In this document: positions 61,758 to 64,000 of the stretch, piece by piece
Layout of the letters: each line of letters opens with the position of its first letter
Numbering within the stretch: the stretch's first letter is position 1
Source: Rathayibacter sp. VKM Ac-2760
Lineage (GTDB): Bacteria > Actinomycetota > Actinomycetes > Actinomycetales > Microbacteriaceae
Assembly: GCF_009834185.1 (NCBI RefSeq)
Contig: NZ_CP047173.1
Location: forward strand, 2,852,001 to 2,916,000
DNA: 64,000 nt
Direction: 5' to 3'
Notes under the pieces: model-generated
The model's input: the letters and a program-made list of their open reading frames with translations, nothing else
Told to the model about the DNA's origin: nothing
Database searches by the model: none
Made by a program: the position numbers and the translations under genes

Positions 61758-62249
61758 ATGGCCGACCAGCCTCAGGTCACCTGGATGACCCAGGAGTCGT
61801 ACGACCGCCTTCAGGCGGAGCACACCGAGCTGTCCACCAACGGACGCCTCGAGATCGCCAAGCGCATCGAGGTCGCCCGCGAGGAGGGCGACCTCAAGGA
61901 GAACGGCGGCTACCACGCCGCGAAGGACGAGCAGGGCAAGATCGAGGCGCGCATCCGCCAGCTGACCGCTCTGCTGCGCGAGGCCGAGATCGGCACGCCG
62001 CCCGAGAGCCACGGCGTGGTCGAGGCGGGCACGATCATCACGGCCGAGATCGCCGGCGACGAGTCGCGCTTCCTCCTCGGCAACCGCGAGATGGCCGGCG
62101 AGAGCGACCTCGACGTCTACAGCCCGCAGAGCCCGCTCGGCGGCGCGATCATGGGCCTGAAGGTCGGCGACTCCACCACCTTCGAGGCCCCCAACGGCCG
62201 CAGCATCACGGTGAAGGTCGTCGACGTCGAAACGTGGAACGGCCACTGA
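61758..62249 (+). CDS. greA: Transcription elongation factor GreA
   Basis: Rescues backtracked RNA polymerase by stimulating transcript cleavage. It has 163 residues. The N-terminal coiled coil has the acidic tip in EVAREEGDLKENGGYHAAKDEQ, and the C-terminal FKBP-like domain ends SPLGGAIMGLKVGDSTTFEAPNGRSITVKVV. The ATG has GAGGAG 6-7 bases upstream. It is followed 18 bases after its stop by the family 2 hairpin, probably its terminator. Confidence 0.96.
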   Translation: MADQPQVTWMTQESYDRLQAEHTELSTNGRLEIAKRIEVAREEGDLKENGGYHAAKDEQGKIEARIRQLTALLREAEIGTPPESHGVVEAGTIITAEIAGDESRFLLGNREMAGESDLDVYSPQSPLGGAIMGLKVGDSTTFEAPNGRSITVKVVDVETWNGH

Positions 62250-62266
62250 GCCTCAGCGCTGACGCA

Positions 62267-62333
62267 CTCCGCGAGATGCCACTTGTGCGCTCGACACGCC
62301 GTGTCGAAGCGTCACAAGTGGCATCTCGCGGAG
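62267..62333. repeat. Family 2 palindromic repeat, perfect 21-bp arms (likely bidirectional terminator)
   Basis: The arms 62267-62287 (core GCGAGATGCCACTTGTG) and 62313-62333 (core CACAAGTGGCATCTCGC) are perfect inverted repeats of 21 bp. The centre contains a second stem, TCGACAC (62291-62297) with GTGTCGA (62301-62307). It fills the gap between the convergent greA and ilvA genes. The other copy is at 17464-17526. Confidence 0.92.
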
Positions 62334-62341
62334 GTGCCGGG

Positions 62342-63583
62342 CTAGCCGCGTGACAGACGGGGGCTGTAGCCGGCGTCGCGGAGGACCTGGAGGACGCGGT
62401 CGGCGTGCTCGGGGCCGCGGGTCTCGACGCTGATCTCGAGCTCGACCTCGCTGATCTGCAGGCCGCGGCCGTGCCGGGTGTGCAGCACCTCGACGACGTT
62501 GGCGTTCGCCTCCGAGATCAGGTCGGCGATCCGCGCGAGCTGGCCCGGCCGGTCCGGCAGTCCGATGCTCATCTTGAGGTAGCGCTCGGAGGCGGCGAGG
62601 CCCCGGCTGATCACCCGCTCCATCATCAGCGGGTCGATGTTGCCGCCGGAGAGGATGACCGCGGTGCGGCCCGCGTCCCGGATCTTGCCGGTGAGGATCG
62701 CGGCGATGCCGACCGCTCCGGCCGGCTCGACGACCAGCTTCGCGCGCTCCAGCAGCACCAGAAGCGCCCGGGCGGTATCGTCGTCCTCGACGGTGACGAC
62801 CTCGTCGACGACCTCGCGGATGATCTCGAAGTTGAGCTGCCCGGGCTTCGCGACCGCGATGCCGTCGGCGATGGTGGGCGAGATCGTGATGGCGATCGGC
62901 TCGCCGGCCGCCAGTGACAGCGGATACGGCGCGGCGTTCGCCGCCTGGACGCCGATGACGCGCAGGGTGCGACCCTCCTGGGCGGCCTTCTGCTTCGCGG
63001 CCGACGCGACGCCGGCGATGAGCCCGCCGCCGCCGATCGGGACGACGAGCGTCTCGACGCCGGGCGCCTGCTCGAGGATCTCCAGGCCGATGGTGCCCTG
63101 GCCCGTGATGACGTCGGGGTGGTCGTAGGGCGGGATGAAGACGGCACCGGTGCTCTCGGCGAACTCGGCCGCGGCGGCGAGGGCCTCGTTGAAGATGTGC
63201 CCGCTGAGCACCACCTCCGCGCCGTAGTCGCGGGTCGCCGCGAGCTTGGGCAGCGCGACGCCGATCGGCATGAAGATGGTCGCCTTGATGCCGAGCTCGC
63301 GCGCGGCGAAGGCGACGCCCTGGGCGTGGTTGCCGGCCGAGGCGGCGACGACTCCGCGCTCCCGCTCCTCGGGGGTGAGGTGCGAGAGCCGGAAGACGGC
63401 GCCGCGGATCTTGTACGACCCGGTGCGCTGCAGGTTCTCGCACTTGAGGAACACGGGCGAGCCGAGCACCTCGGCGAGGAACGTGCTCGTCTCCATCGGG
63501 GTGTTCGCGATCACGGGGGCGAGGACGGTTCGGGCCGCCTCGAACTCGCTCAGGGTCGGTCCGACGACGCGGCTAGTCTGCAT
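62342..63583 (-). CDS. ilvA: Threonine ammonia-lyase (threonine dehydratase) with ACT-like domain
   Basis: PLP enzyme deaminating threonine to 2-oxobutanoate. It has 413 residues from the ATG at 63583; a TTG four codons upstream is the alternative. The PLP lysine is K58 in NLQRTGSYKIRGA, and the phosphate-binding loop is PIGGGGLIAG. A C-terminal ACT-like regulatory domain (about 335-410, MSIGLPDRPGQLARIADLISEANANVVEV) is of the single-ACT type, common to IlvA/TdcB-like enzymes of actinobacteria. It could serve isoleucine synthesis or threonine/serine catabolism. The start overlaps the end of the upstream transporter gene by 11 bases. Confidence 0.92.
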   Translation of the reverse strand: MQTSRVVGPTLSEFEAARTVLAPVIANTPMETSTFLAEVLGSPVFLKCENLQRTGSYKIRGAVFRLSHLTPEERERGVVAASAGNHAQGVAFAARELGIKATIFMPIGVALPKLAATRDYGAEVVLSGHIFNEALAAAAEFAESTGAVFIPPYDHPDVITGQGTIGLEILEQAPGVETLVVPIGGGGLIAGVASAAKQKAAQEGRTLRVIGVQAANAAPYPLSLAAGEPIAITISPTIADGIAVAKPGQLNFEIIREVVDEVVTVEDDDTARALLVLLERAKLVVEPAGAVGIAAILTGKIRDAGRTAVILSGGNIDPLMMERVISRGLAASERYLKMSIGLPDRPGQLARIADLISEANANVVEVLHTRHGRGLQISEVELEISVETRGPEHADRVLQVLRDAGYSPRLSRG

Positions 63584-64000
63584 GCTCTTCGGCAACTCTC
63601 TCGGGGGTTCGGGTCGGCGAGCGCCAGGCTCCGCTCGCGACGTAGTTGACCATGACGTTGAGGGTCGCGACCACGGGGACCGCGAAGAACGCGCCGGCGA
63701 TGCCCGCGACGATCGAGCCGCCGGCGACCGCGAGGACGACGGCGAGCGGGTGCACCTTGACGGCGGAGCCCATGATCAGGGGCTGGAGGATGTGCCCCTC
63801 CAGCTGCTGCACGCCGAGGACGACGATCAGCAGGATCAGCGCGATGACCGGTCCGTTGTAGACCAGCGCGATGAAGACGGCGAGCGCCCCGGTGACGACC
63901 GCGCCGATCACCGGCACGAACGAGCCGAGGAAGACGAGCACGCCGATCGGGATCGCGAGCGGGACGCCCAGCAGGAACGAGCCGAGCCCGATGCCGACGG
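63573..64000 (-). CDS. AI-2E family transporter, 3' part (runs off the window)
   Basis: The C-terminal 141 or so residues of an AI-2E/PerM-type membrane protein (PF01594). The frame is open to the right edge. Visible features: hydrophobic GLGSFLLGVPLAIPIGVLVF at the edge, then LGSFVPVIGAVVTGALAVFIAL, VLGVQQLEGHILQPLIMGSAVKVHPLAVVLAVAGG and IAGAFFAVPVVATLNVMVNY, the family's characteristic C-terminal helices. The cytoplasmic tail is RSPTRTPERVAEEHAD. Relatives export small molecules or act as Na/H antiporters; the substrate is unknown. It is translationally coupled to ilvA. Confidence 0.9.
   Translation of the reverse strand, partial: VGIGLGSFLLGVPLAIPIGVLVFLGSFVPVIGAVVTGALAVFIALVYNGPVIALILLIVVLGVQQLEGHILQPLIMGSAVKVHPLAVVLAVAGGSIVAGIAGAFFAVPVVATLNVMVNYVASGAWRSPTRTPERVAEEHAD

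Overview
The window is very GC-rich, densely coded DNA from an actinobacterium, almost certainly a member of the Microbacteriaceae (Rathayibacter, Clavibacter or Curtobacterium type). The evidence is Mca (mycothiol conjugate amidase), the NadA-NadB-NadC-NadS operon behind an NrtR-type regulator, PIN-PhoH, DUF4307, DUF4245 and DUF2510 proteins, cell-wall-binding repeat 2 proteins, frequent GTG starts, and many genes whose start codon lies only 6-8 nt after a TANNNT -10 box (leaderless transcription). I see no rRNA, tRNA, IS element, prophage or CRISPR array.

Layout. 1-3.7 kb: iron uptake genes efeO and efeB, then an anchored DsbA-like thioredoxin. 3.8-11.3 kb: typA, then an oligopeptide/dipeptide ABC operon (binding lipoprotein, two permeases, fused double ATPase). 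11.5-17.4 kb: a CPBP-family membrane protein, then gcvT-gcvH-gcvP behind a tandem glycine riboswitch. 17.6-23.1 kb: nrtR-nadA-nadB-nadC-nadS, a complete de novo NAD operon with its own cysteine desulfurase. 23.2-24.0 kb: two small exported proteins of visibly lower GC. 24.0-24.5 kb: an array of 32-bp tandem repeats.

24.5-32.1 kb is the most interesting block. It holds a 14-TM MFS exporter, a Pls/PosA-type single-module NRPS (poly-amino-acid synthetase architecture: A-T, membrane segments, C-terminal tandem domains), an overlapping M1 zinc aminopeptidase and, convergently, an Sfp-type phosphopantetheinyl transferase. My manual reading of the adenylation pocket resembles published lysine codes, so a poly-lysine-like cationic homopolymer is a reasonable hypothesis.

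32-40 kb: PPK2, DUF2277, DUF1877, a zeta-like/ParD-like toxin-antitoxin pair, an SDR, a DUF2510 protein, a Doc/RHH toxin-antitoxin pair, ychF and a DEDDh exonuclease. 40-45 kb: two tandem exported paralogues, one with three cell-wall-binding repeats, then rmuC and glpX. 45.6-53 kb: fba, a membrane protein, ispH, xseA, xseB, a DUF4245 protein, beta-carbonic anhydrase and fumC. 53-64 kb: an FAD monooxygenase with an apparent frameshift, an A24 prepilin peptidase, an acyl-CoA dehydrogenase, PIN-PhoH, uppS, a hemolysin III family protein, mca, a DUF4307 protein, greA, ilvA and the 3' part of an AI-2E family transporter.

Three families of interspersed palindromic repeats sit between genes, mostly between convergent ones. 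Family 1 contains GTCTCGATACGCCGC...GCGGCTACTCGACCAGC and has 32-bp tandem expansions. Family 2 contains GCGAGATGCCACTTGTG. Family 3 is built of 19-bp modules starting CGAGCCGGAG.
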